From Vibrio tubiashii ATCC 19109 (GTDB taxonomy: Bacteria; Pseudomonadota; Gammaproteobacteria; Enterobacterales; Vibrionaceae): a stretch of DNA of 64,000 nt. The stretch spans positions 868,001 through 932,000 of the forward strand of contig NZ_CP009354.1 in assembly GCF_000772105.1 (NCBI RefSeq), read 5' to 3'. Shown here in pieces: positions 41,859 to 49,840 of the stretch. The number at the start of each line of letters is the position of its first letter. The first letter of the stretch is position 1. Both the position numbers and the translations under genes were made by a program. A model generated the notes under the pieces. The model was not told the origin of the DNA. It ran no database searches and saw only the letters and a list, made by a program, of their open reading frames with translations.

Positions 41859-42524
41859 ATGATAGTTATCACTGGCGCTAGCAGTGGGTTAGGTGCCGCA
41901 TTGGCTAAGCAATATGATGAACAAGATGCGCGAATCCACCTAACAGGGAGGAGTGAGCAAAAGTTACTCCATGTCACCAGTCAATTGTCCTCTAACACTA
42001 CTTACCAAGCATGCGACCTCGCCAACCACAAAGATGTCGAGTCATTGTTTGAGCAACTGGATGAAGTGCCTAACAAAATCATTCATTGTGCTGGTAGTGG
42101 CTATTTTGGGTTGCTAGAAGAACAAAACCCTGAGCAGATTGAAGCGCTAATTAAAAATAATCTCAGTTCAGCCATCAATGTTGTGCGTGAGTCAGTAAAA
42201 CGCTACAAAGCGCAACCCGTTACGTTAGTTATGGTTATGTCTACGGCGGCGCAGCAACCCAAAGCTCAAGAGTCAACCTATTGCGCGGTGAAGTGGGCAG
42301 TGAAAGGGCTTATCGAATCCGTCCGTCTGGAGCTAAAAGGTCAGCCAATGAAAATTGTTGCCGTATACCCAGGTGGAATGGCGACTGAATTTTGGATGAC
42401 CAGTGGCAAGGCGTTAAATACCGATGGTTTTATGTCTGTGCAAGATGCAGCATCAATGATCTACGGTGCGCTCACTGGGCTAGGTAATGGCTATGTGTCG
42501 GACATTACAGTAAACCGGGTGTGA
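41859..42524 (+). CDS. SDR family oxidoreductase
   Basis: A 221-residue short-chain dehydrogenase/reductase. The NAD(P)-binding GASSGLGAALAKQY is at residues 5-18; AGSGYFGLL and the catalytic YxxxK (STYCAVKWAVKGLIESVRLE) are present, with serine in the MSTAAQQPKA stretch. Substrate unknown. It lies 32 bp after nrfG and could be co-transcribed with it, and it converges on nrfA across a perfect palindromic terminator. Confidence 0.88.
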   Translation: MIVITGASSGLGAALAKQYDEQDARIHLTGRSEQKLLHVTSQLSSNTTYQACDLANHKDVESLFEQLDEVPNKIIHCAGSGYFGLLEEQNPEQIEALIKNNLSSAINVVRESVKRYKAQPVTLVMVMSTAAQQPKAQESTYCAVKWAVKGLIESVRLELKGQPMKIVAVYPGGMATEFWMTSGKALNTDGFMSVQDAASMIYGALTGLGNGYVSDITVNRV

Positions 42525-42570
42525 GAAGAGTCATCTCAATCTAAACGTCATTCAGTGTCGCTATAAAATA

Positions 42571-42596
42571 ACAAAGCCAGCAATTGCTGGCTTTGT
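42571..42596. terminator. Palindromic bidirectional terminator between SDR gene and nrfA
   Basis: ACAAAGCCAGCAA pairs with TTGCTGGCTTTGT: a perfect 26-bp palindrome placed between two convergent genes. T-tracts are short on both sides. Confidence 0.75.
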
Positions 42597-42615
42597 CTAT
42601 TAACGCTCTAGTGAC

Positions 42616-44049
42616 TTATTGCTCGTAGCTAGCTTCGCGTTGTTCCGCGGCTTTCTTCCACTCTGGGACCACAGTTTTTAAGAAGTTCTCTTTATCAGAG
42701 TTCATCTTATCCATATCCATACCCAGTGCTTGTTGTGCAGCGGCTTTAGTCGAGATATCAGGCAGCTCTACAGGATCTGTGATGCCTTTCTTAGCCAATA
42801 GGCGAACAATCTTGGTGCGAGCATCTGCCGCGCGGTCTACCGCTGTACCTAATACTTCAAGTGCGACTTCTGGAGCGTGCATATGTACACCGTGTGAGGC
42901 GATAGCATAGTCCCAGCGCCATTGAGCGTGGCGGATATCTTGAAGAATATCTTTCATCTCTTCTTCCGTGGCACCGGCTTTCCAAGCTGCGCCCGCTTCG
43001 AAGTGAGCAGCAACAATTTGCTTCTCAGCGGTCAGCTTCATGTTGAGCACTTGAGCTTTGCGAGTAGAAACAATGTCACGTAGCTGATCTTTAGACTGCG
43101 TATGACAATTTGCACAAGTGTCTTCGAAGCGATCAAATGGGTTACCGACTTTATGATCGGTGTAGACAGTGCCATCTTCTTTGGTCACTTTTGGCATATG
43201 ACAGTCGACACACGCCACTTTGTTTTTGCCATGAATACCATCACGCCATGTTTCGTAACCTGGGTGTTGCGCTTTTAACATCGGCGCTTTAGAAACCTTG
43301 TGCGTCCAATCTTTAAAGCCGAGTGCATCGTAGTACTGTTCCATATCATCGACAGTGGTGCCCATATCCCATGGGAATTTGACTGACTTGTTTGGACCTG
43401 TGAAGTAGTACTCTACGTGGCACTGACCACAGACAGAGGCTTGTTGGTCAAGGCGAGATTGTTGTTCAAAAGGTTTGTCTATCGCCTGAAATGCGCGTTC
43501 AACATAAGGTTTTGCCAACGCAAGTGCTGGCTCACCATTCTTGAACTCTTCACTACGTGTATCGTGACAGTCTGCACAACCAATAGGGTTGTTAATTTGG
43601 TCACCTAAACGAGCCCATTTGCCTTTAAAATAGCCGTCTTCATCGCGTTCATCGATTACGCGACCTACGTCTGGGCTTTTACAGCTCCAACATGCCATTG
43701 GCATTGGGCCGGAAGTTTCATCTTGCGGCGCACCAGTACGCAATGTTTGGCGCACATCATCAACGGCGTAAAAGTGGCCACGAGCCTTGTTGTAATCTTT
43801 AGCGAAACCATAGCCAGCCCACAAAATCACCATATTTGGATCTTCTGCAAGCGCGTCTTCGATATGTTCGCTTTCTGAGGTGGCTTTCCAAGAATGGTAT
43901 TGATCAGGGTGCTGTTGCTCATACGCATCGTTGCGAGGATCAATTAAGCCTTTTTCTTCGGATGCAGCAAAGCTTGTGACACTCATGAGTGAAGTGGCCA
44001 CAATTGCTAATGCTGCAGCGGATTTTGGTATCCAATGCAATTTATTCAC
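42616..44049 (-). CDS. nrfA: Ammonia-forming cytochrome c nitrite reductase
   Basis: Periplasmic pentahaem enzyme that reduces nitrite to ammonium with six electrons. It has 477 residues with a signal peptide (about 1-29). The active-site haem motif CWSCK is at residues 120-124; four CxxCH motifs follow (CADCH, CGQCH, CVDCH, CANCH). The catalytic [17 protein letters not shown] region has the usual spacing. The start is GTG with GGAG upstream. It is divergent from nrfBCDEF and separated from them by 476 bp holding NarP-type sites. Confidence 0.97.
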   Translation of the reverse strand: MNKLHWIPKSAAALAIVATSLMSVTSFAASEEKGLIDPRNDAYEQQHPDQYHSWKATSESEHIEDALAEDPNMVILWAGYGFAKDYNKARGHFYAVDDVRQTLRTGAPQDETSGPMPMACWSCKSPDVGRVIDERDEDGYFKGKWARLGDQINNPIGCADCHDTRSEEFKNGEPALALAKPYVERAFQAIDKPFEQQSRLDQQASVCGQCHVEYYFTGPNKSVKFPWDMGTTVDDMEQYYDALGFKDWTHKVSKAPMLKAQHPGYETWRDGIHGKNKVACVDCHMPKVTKEDGTVYTDHKVGNPFDRFEDTCANCHTQSKDQLRDIVSTRKAQVLNMKLTAEKQIVAAHFEAGAAWKAGATEEEMKDILQDIRHAQWRWDYAIASHGVHMHAPEVALEVLGTAVDRAADARTKIVRLLAKKGITDPVELPDISTKAAAQQALGMDMDKMNSDKENFLKTVVPEWKKAAEQREASYEQ

Positions 44050-44082
44050 AGTGCTATCTCCGTATTCTGTTTTTTATTAGCA

Positions 44083-44119
44083 GCGTTGTGAACTGGCTAT
44101 ATTCCAAACTAAGAATTGG
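44083..44119. repeat. Direct repeat in nrfA-nrfB intergenic region, copy 1
   Basis: GCGTTGTG followed by TTCCAAA-C-TAAGAATTG. The same ordered blocks recur at 44393-44424 with a shorter spacer, in the same orientation. Each copy is on the edge of the intergenic region near one of the two start codons. Its role is not known. Confidence 0.5.
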
Positions 44120-44179
44120 AGAACTGAAATATATTGTAATAAATAGAAATAAAATAAATAACTTAGTAATAGTACTTAA

Positions 44180-44193
44180 TTGTTCAAGATCAA
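44180..44193. promoter_or_regulatory. FNR-like site upstream of nrfA
   Basis: TTGTT-CAAG-ATCAA matches the FNR consensus TTGAT-N4-ATCAA in 9 of 10 conserved positions. It lies about 135 bp from the nrfA start codon. FNR activation of nrf genes under anaerobiosis is established in E. coli. Confidence 0.5.
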
Positions 44194-44229
44194 TTTTAGC
44201 TAGTGATCCAGTTCAAATTCATCTGCCTA

Positions 44230-44245
44230 TACCCCTTTAGGGTTA
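44230..44245. promoter_or_regulatory. NarP/NarL-type 7-2-7 site, proximal to nrfA
   Basis: TACCCCT-TT-AGGGTTA is an inverted pair of NarL/NarP heptamers (TACYYMT) with the 2-bp spacing preferred by NarP. Expected to give nitrate/nitrite control of nrfA. Confidence 0.6.
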
Positions 44246-44352
44246 GTTGGTGTGTGTCTGTACAAGAAATGAAAACTATTATCATCAATGACTTACAACG
44301 TTGCCCTTTATATTGATAGGGTGATTGAGATCGAATTTTGAACAGTTTTGCC

Positions 44353-44368
44353 TACCCCTTTAGTGTAG
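44353..44368. promoter_or_regulatory. NarP/NarL-type 7-2-7 site, proximal to nrfB
   Basis: TACCCCT-TT-AGTGTAG, a second heptamer pair with the same 2-bp spacing and the identical left half, about 160 bp before nrfB. The doubled arrangement suggests one site per divergent promoter. Confidence 0.55.
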
Positions 44369-44392
44369 GCGTTGTAATATATAATTTATTAG

Positions 44393-44424
44393 CGTTGTGG
44401 CTTTTCCAAAATAAGAATTGATCT
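44393..44424. repeat. Direct repeat in nrfA-nrfB intergenic region, copy 2
   Basis: GCGTTGTG, then TTCCAAAATAAGAATTG, corresponding to copy 1 at 44083-44119. Confidence 0.5.
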
Positions 44425-44525
44425 CATTTGATGTGCTTTGAGCGCATTGAAGGATTTTAATTTTTAACCGTATTTTTAATTTGTTGATTGTTTTACGAAT
44501 TAGTACGGAATAAGGAAAGGATAAT

Positions 44526-45119
44526 ATGGGCAATATAAAGTTGGCCATAGTCATAATGCTTAAGTCACTTCTAGCATTTTGCCTCTATGGTTATTCTCTT
44601 CATGCCGTAGCCGATACTTCAACAGTGCAGTCTGAAGACAAATCCGCACGTCATGAAGTCACGCTTATCCGTGACAAGGATTATAAGTGTATCCAATGTC
44701 ATAAGGATTCGCAGCAGACCATCCATCAAACGCACACCACTGAGAAATTTGAGCAGATCGGCAAAACGCTGAACTGTACCACCTGTCACGGCAACATCGG
44801 GCCTGACCATCGTGAAGGGGCGCCAGTCGTGACTAAGTACGCGCCAGCTCAATCGCAGATGGGAAGCGACAAGGTGCAAATGCCGCATCAGGGAATACTT
44901 GATGCAAATAGCCAGTGTACCAACTGTCATACTTCAGAGCGGTTACATAAAGCGAGCTGGACGCATGACGTGCATGCCAAAAATCTTACCTGTTCAAATT
45001 GCCACAATGTTCACGCGGAGAAGAAGTCGAAAGTTCTTAGCCTAGAACGTAAGGACAAAATCAAGATGTGCGTGGATTGTCACTCGGATATTACCCAGCT
45101 AAAAGAAGAGGAGAAGTAG
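44526..45119 (+). CDS. nrfB: Pentahaem c-type cytochrome NrfB
   Basis: Periplasmic electron carrier that hands electrons from NrfC/NrfD to NrfA. It has 197 residues with a signal peptide (cleavage near residue 29, HAVAD) and exactly five CxxCH haem motifs: CIQCH, CTTCH, CTNCH, CSNCH and CVDCH. An AAGGA ribosome site precedes the ATG. It is the first gene of nrfBCDE-(thioredoxin)-nrfF, with the next gene starting one base after its stop. Confidence 0.94.
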   Translation: MGNIKLAIVIMLKSLLAFCLYGYSLHAVADTSTVQSEDKSARHEVTLIRDKDYKCIQCHKDSQQTIHQTHTTEKFEQIGKTLNCTTCHGNIGPDHREGAPVVTKYAPAQSQMGSDKVQMPHQGILDANSQCTNCHTSERLHKASWTHDVHAKNLTCSNCHNVHAEKKSKVLSLERKDKIKMCVDCHSDITQLKEEEK

Positions 45120-45120
45120 T

Positions 45121-45807
45121 ATGAGTTGCTCAAGACGAAACTTCTTAACTGGCGCAGGCGCGGTTATCTTCACTACGGGTGTGGCGGGAACCGCTGTTAT
45201 CAGTAGTCGAAAAACACTCGCTAATGTTGAACAAGATGGCAACAAGCTCTATGGGATGGTTCATGATGAAACCGCCTGTATCGGTTGTACCGCTTGTACG
45301 GATGCATGTCGTGATGTGAATAAGGTTCCTGAAGGGGTATCACGCCTCGAAATTATACGCAGCGAACCACAGGGTGAGTTCCCGAATGTTGATTACCGTT
45401 TTACCCGCAAATCTTGTCAGCATTGTGAAAATCCTCCTTGCGTCTATGTCTGCCCAACAGGTGCGGCGTACAAAGATGAGAAAACAGGTATTGTTGATGT
45501 CCATAAAGAGAAATGCGTTGGCTGTGGCTACTGTTTAGCTGCTTGTCCGTATCAAGTGCGTTTCTTTAACCCTGAAGATCACTCGGCTGATAAATGTAAC
45601 TTCTGCCGCGATACCAACCTTGCCAATGGCAAATTACCTGCTTGTGTTGAGTCTTGCCCAACTAAGGCACTGATATTTGGTGACCTTAACGATCCAAACA
45701 GCGAAATTAACCAAGTGTTAAACAGCGAAGTCGTTTATCGAGACAAGGCACACTTAGGCACTAAGCCTAAATTGTACAAAGTGCCTCATCAGAAAGGGGA
45801 GGTTTAA
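45121..45807 (+). CDS. nrfC: Nitrite reduction 4Fe-4S ferredoxin-type protein NrfC
   Basis: A 228-residue iron-sulfur protein exported by the Tat pathway: the twin-arginine motif SRRNFLTG is at residues 4-11. Four ferredoxin-like cysteine clusters follow (CIGCTACTDACRDV, CQHCENPPCVYVCP, CVGCGYCLAACPYQ, CNFCRDTN with CVESCP), giving four [4Fe-4S] centres. It receives electrons from quinol through NrfD. Confidence 0.95.
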   Translation: MSCSRRNFLTGAGAVIFTTGVAGTAVISSRKTLANVEQDGNKLYGMVHDETACIGCTACTDACRDVNKVPEGVSRLEIIRSEPQGEFPNVDYRFTRKSCQHCENPPCVYVCPTGAAYKDEKTGIVDVHKEKCVGCGYCLAACPYQVRFFNPEDHSADKCNFCRDTNLANGKLPACVESCPTKALIFGDLNDPNSEINQVLNSEVVYRDKAHLGTKPKLYKVPHQKGEV

Positions 45808-45809
45808 TC

Positions 45810-46781
45810 ATGACTGGTTTTGAAAGTGCATTCCACTTTGACTCTCTGGTGTGGGATTGGATTATTGCGGTTTACCTGTTCTTAGCGGGTATGTCTGCAG
45901 GGGCGGTAATGATTGCGCTTTATCTAAGGCGCAAAGTGATTGAGGGGGATCCGGCGAACAACGGTATCTTGAAGGCAATGGCATGGTTAGCGCCATTTGG
46001 TATCATCTCGGGTCTGACGATCTTGATTTTCCACCTTACCAAGCCTTTAGAGTTCTGGAAGATCATGATTTACTTCAATATGAACTCCGTGATGTCAATG
46101 GGGGTTATACTATTCCAGGTCTACATGATCGTCTTGTTTATCTGGATTGGTATTCTATTCCGTCATCAAATCATCGGTTTCGCTGAAGGTAAACTGCCTA
46201 GTAAATTGCTCGATTTTGTCGATGGATTCTTAATTAAATCGGGCAAATACAACAATGCAATTGAACTCTTTTTAGGCTTCCTTGCGGTTGTTCTTGCTGC
46301 TTATACGGGCTTCCTGCTTTCAGCATTGAAAACATACCCAATGCTGAACAATCCAGTGTTGCCGATTTTGTTCTTGTTCTCCAGTCTTTCATCTGGAGCG
46401 GCTGCTTGTTTGATGTTTGGCATCTTAGTGTTCAAAGAGTCTGCGACAAGTCCAAGTGTTTCTTGGGTGCATAGTTTCGAGCGACCAGTGGTGCTGTTTG
46501 AACTGTTTGTGTTAGTCACCTTCTTTAGCGGGCTTATCTTCAGTGGTGGTCAGAATGAAGTTGCGGCTTGGAATGCGATCGGTGGTGGCTTCTGGTCGAA
46601 CTGGTTCTGGTTTGGGGTAGTGTTAGTCGGCATGCTTTTACCTTTGACGCTAAATGCGGTTGCGCCAAAAGAGACGCGTCATAATGGTGGGTATATCTTT
46701 ATGGTGACCACCTTAAGCTTGGTCGGTGTACTTATGTTACGAACCTTTATCCTCTACGCAGGCCAGATGACGGTAGTGTAA
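45810..46781 (+). CDS. nrfD: NrfD family quinol-oxidising membrane protein
   Basis: A 323-residue polytopic inner-membrane protein with eight or more predicted helices, of the NrfD/PsrC family that oxidises menaquinol and passes electrons to NrfC. The N-terminal helix VWDWIIAVYLFLAGMSAGAV is the typical start of the family. Two bases separate it from nrfC and two from nrfE. Confidence 0.94.
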   Translation: MTGFESAFHFDSLVWDWIIAVYLFLAGMSAGAVMIALYLRRKVIEGDPANNGILKAMAWLAPFGIISGLTILIFHLTKPLEFWKIMIYFNMNSVMSMGVILFQVYMIVLFIWIGILFRHQIIGFAEGKLPSKLLDFVDGFLIKSGKYNNAIELFLGFLAVVLAAYTGFLLSALKTYPMLNNPVLPILFLFSSLSSGAAACLMFGILVFKESATSPSVSWVHSFERPVVLFELFVLVTFFSGLIFSGGQNEVAAWNAIGGGFWSNWFWFGVVLVGMLLPLTLNAVAPKETRHNGGYIFMVTTLSLVGVLMLRTFILYAGQMTVV

Positions 46782-46783
46782 GT

Positions 46784-48679
46784 ATGGTCGGAGAGCTAGG
46801 ACACTTTGCATTAGTCTGGGTCGCGGTTTCAAGTTCGCTTATCTCGGCGGCTTATGCATGGAATAAATGGCAACAGCGAAGTGCCGCGCTCTCTTTATCA
46901 TTGTTAGCAAGGCTTAATGGCGTTGTTGCGTCGTTAAGTCTTGTCCTTCTTGGCTACCTATTTGTTACTGATCAGTTCCAGTTTCATTATGTCGCCTCTC
47001 ACTCGAACACAGCGCTGCCTGATTTCTTCAAAATTGCCGCGGTGTGGGGAGGACATGAAGGGTCGATGCTATTTTGGGTTTTCACTTTAACTATCTGGTC
47101 GGCCTGTATCTCTTTTGTTCAACAGACTTGCAAAAAATACCTCGATGATGTGCTGTGGGTGATGCAGTTGTTTATCGCTGCGTTTGCCTGGTTCACCCTG
47201 ATCGCTTCTAATCCATTCTCTTATGCTGAAGTTTGGTTAGAGCAAGGTCGAGACCTCAATCCAATGCTGCAAGATATCGGATTGATCTTCCATCCACCGC
47301 TGCTCTATTTGGGGTATATCGGTTTTTCTACCGTGTTGGCATTTGCCCTCGCTGCCTTAATGCAGGAAAGATTCGTCGATGATTGGGTAAAGCTCGCGAC
47401 TCCTTGGGCAATATCTGCGTGGGCGTTTTTGACGCTGGGCATTTTGGTGGGTTCATGGTGGGCCTATAATGAACTAGGCTGGGGAGGCTGGTGGTTCTGG
47501 GACCCTGTTGAGAATGCGTCACTTTTGCCGTGGTTAACAGGGACTGCATTACTGCACGCTTTACTTGCAGCTAGCCGCTATCAACAGCAGCGAAGAACTG
47601 CACTGGTGCTAGCATTAGTGACTTTTAGCCTGAGTATTCTAGGCACTTTTATTGTGCGCTCTGGCGTACTTACATCAGTACACGCTTTTGCGGTGGATCC
47701 CGGTAAAGGTATTGCTCTGTTAGTGATTCTCGCCGTGACCTTGATTGGCTCATTTGCCTTGTTGTTTGAGCGAGGCGAGGCAATCAAGAGTCAACATGTT
47801 CAATCGCTCTTTGGGCGCAGCTATTTTGCCGTCGCTTCTGTCGGCATGCTAGCGGTGGCGGCGTTTACAGTTTTTCTCGGTACTTTCTACCCTATGGTGT
47901 ATGAACTTGTCGGGCTAGGCTCGGTATCGGTTGGTGCTCCTTATTTTAATACCTTGTTCTTACCTTTAGTTCTGCTTGCTCTCATTGGTATAGGGTTGGT
48001 TCCATTACTCAAGTGGCATAAAGGCAGTCACTATTCCAAACAGCAGATCATCTTGTTATTTATCACCTCCATGCTCGTCGGCATGGTGATGTATTGGTTG
48101 CAAGATATGTGGTTCTCGCTAGCTGTCTCTGTGGTCTGGGGGCTAGGGGCTTGGGTGATAATCAGTCACTTGCTATTGGTGGTAAAGCAGCAAAAGCTTA
48201 CCTTTATGGTGCTTGCTCACATTGGTTTGGCGATAAGCAGTATTGGCGCAGTGATGAATGCAGAACACTCTTTCGAAGTGAACCATAAAATGGCAGCGGG
48301 TAGCACTTTAGAATTTGGTGAGTGGCAAGTTGAATACCTTGATACTCATTGGGTTATTGGCGCTAACTATAGCGCTGAACAGGCGGAATTGAAGTTCTCC
48401 TCCGAGCAGCGAAGCTTTACCTTGATACCAGAGCGTCGTCATTATCCTGTTCGGGTGATGAATATGAGTGAGCCTGCAATCCGGCCATTTTGGCATGGTG
48501 ACTACTATGTGACGCTAGGCAGCAAAGTTGATGCCGATTCTTATGCGGTCAAGATCCAATATAAGGCGTATATCAGTTGGATTTGGGGCGGGGTTCTAGT
48601 CGCTATGCTCGGTGCTGTGTTACCTTTTCTCTCTCGTCGACGAAAGGAAGTGGCTCATGGCTTTATCAAGCAAGCATAA
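46784..48679 (+). CDS. nrfE: Haem lyase subunit NrfE (CcmF family)
   Basis: Polytopic membrane protein of 631 residues that, with NrfF and NrfG, attaches haem to the CxxCK site of NrfA. The haem-handling WWD motif is present as WGGWWFWDPVENASLLPWL (about residues 233-251), with VWGGHEGSMLFWV upstream; both are signatures of CcmF-type proteins. Its last codons overlap the start of the thioredoxin-like gene. Confidence 0.94.
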   Translation: MVGELGHFALVWVAVSSSLISAAYAWNKWQQRSAALSLSLLARLNGVVASLSLVLLGYLFVTDQFQFHYVASHSNTALPDFFKIAAVWGGHEGSMLFWVFTLTIWSACISFVQQTCKKYLDDVLWVMQLFIAAFAWFTLIASNPFSYAEVWLEQGRDLNPMLQDIGLIFHPPLLYLGYIGFSTVLAFALAALMQERFVDDWVKLATPWAISAWAFLTLGILVGSWWAYNELGWGGWWFWDPVENASLLPWLTGTALLHALLAASRYQQQRRTALVLALVTFSLSILGTFIVRSGVLTSVHAFAVDPGKGIALLVILAVTLIGSFALLFERGEAIKSQHVQSLFGRSYFAVASVGMLAVAAFTVFLGTFYPMVYELVGLGSVSVGAPYFNTLFLPLVLLALIGIGLVPLLKWHKGSHYSKQQIILLFITSMLVGMVMYWLQDMWFSLAVSVVWGLGAWVIISHLLLVVKQQKLTFMVLAHIGLAISSIGAVMNAEHSFEVNHKMAAGSTLEFGEWQVEYLDTHWVIGANYSAEQAELKFSSEQRSFTLIPERRHYPVRVMNMSEPAIRPFWHGDYYVTLGSKVDADSYAVKIQYKAYISWIWGGVLVAMLGAVLPFLSRRRKEVAHGFIKQA

Positions 48680-49196
48680 AATTACTCTCTTTAGCGTGAT
48701 TTTAATGGGTTTTATTGGCTTTCTTATCGCAGGGCTGAACACCCAGCAGTTTGGTCCAGCCTCCCAGCCCGTGGTTAGGCAGTTTCCGGAACAATCGATA
48801 GCGCTGCTTATGAAGCAGGCACAAGCGCAAAGCACACAGCTATTCCGTCATGAATATCAGCTAGTGAATGTATGGGCATCATGGTGTGGCGTATGTCGTA
48901 AAGAACATGCTTACCTCAACCAGCTAGCGAAATTCGGCATTCCTATCATTGGATTAAATTACCGTGATCAACGCTCAGGTGCGGTAAATTATCTTGGCCA
49001 GCTTGGTAACCCCTATAGTGAAGTTATGTTCGATCCCAAAGGTATTCTCTCTCTTGATCTCGGAGTAGTGGGAACGCCAGAAACTTACCTCGTCGATCAA
49101 AGTGGGGCGATTGTTTATAAACACCTCGGTGTTCTGAATCAAAACGTATGGGACAAGCATTTTGCTGACTTCTTTGCTGGTGGGGAGAACTCATGA
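48657..49196 (+). CDS. DsbE/CcmG-type thioredoxin-like protein of the nrf operon
   Basis: A 179-residue membrane-anchored thioredoxin: one N-terminal helix (about 8-27), then a thioredoxin fold with the redox motif WCGVC (Cys77-Cys80) and cis-proline in GVVGTPETYLVD. Such proteins keep the apocytochrome or NrfF cysteines reduced for haem attachment. The E. coli nrf operon lacks a gene like this; some other bacteria carry one at this place. The start has AAAGGAAG upstream and overlaps nrfE. Confidence 0.9.
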   Translation: MALSSKHKITLFSVILMGFIGFLIAGLNTQQFGPASQPVVRQFPEQSIALLMKQAQAQSTQLFRHEYQLVNVWASWCGVCRKEHAYLNQLAKFGIPIIGLNYRDQRSGAVNYLGQLGNPYSEVMFDPKGILSLDLGVVGTPETYLVDQSGAIVYKHLGVLNQNVWDKHFADFFAGGENS

Positions 49197-49648
49197 ACTT
49201 AAGGCTGGCTGTTGTGCAGTCTCTGCTGTTATTACTTTCGATGTTAACGCCACTAAGTCTTGCGAGTGCAAACCAAGATGTCTTTGCAGCGGCTACGACA
49301 GAGCAAAACGTTCAAGTCGAGCTGTTTCAATTCGATTCGCCACATAAACAAAAGGTTGCTATTGAACTGGCAAAATCATTACGTTGCCCCCAGTGTCAGA
49401 ACCAAAATTTAGTCGAGTCCAACTCGCCGATCGCGAAAGACTTACGCTTGATCGTGTTTAGTAAAATCAATCAAGGCCAAAGCGAGCAGCAGGTGATTGA
49501 TTTTATGACGGCTAGATATGGTGAATTTGTTCTCTATAAGCCTACCTTTACCGCTAGCAATGCACTACTTTGGTTGGCGCCTATTCTTCTGCTTTTGTTG
49601 TTTTTAATTGTGTCCTTTGTACGAATAGAGCAGCGTAAACAACGGTAG
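49193..49648 (+). CDS. nrfF: Haem lyase subunit NrfF (CcmH family)
   Basis: A 151-residue protein with a signal peptide (about 1-26), the family motif LRCPQCQNQNLVESNSPIAK (redox pair Cys65/Cys68) and a C-terminal transmembrane helix (about 124-144). It is thought to present the apocytochrome to NrfE. It overlaps the upstream thioredoxin gene by 4 bp and is the last gene of the block. Confidence 0.93.
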   Translation: MNLRLAVVQSLLLLLSMLTPLSLASANQDVFAAATTEQNVQVELFQFDSPHKQKVAIELAKSLRCPQCQNQNLVESNSPIAKDLRLIVFSKINQGQSEQQVIDFMTARYGEFVLYKPTFTASNALLWLAPILLLLLFLIVSFVRIEQRKQR

Positions 49649-49840
49649 TTTTCCCACAATGCTTTTTTAAGTACGAATTATCAGTTTCAAGGCGTAATCA
49701 ATTTTGTATTGGCGCATAAGTTCCTTTGCTGCTTTATCTCAAAAACATGCACAAATCGAATGTGTTTTCTTCGTTATTTAATCATTTTCAAACACGTAAA
49801 CTCCTGCCTCTTTGATTGAATTTTTTGTTGGGAGAGTTTT

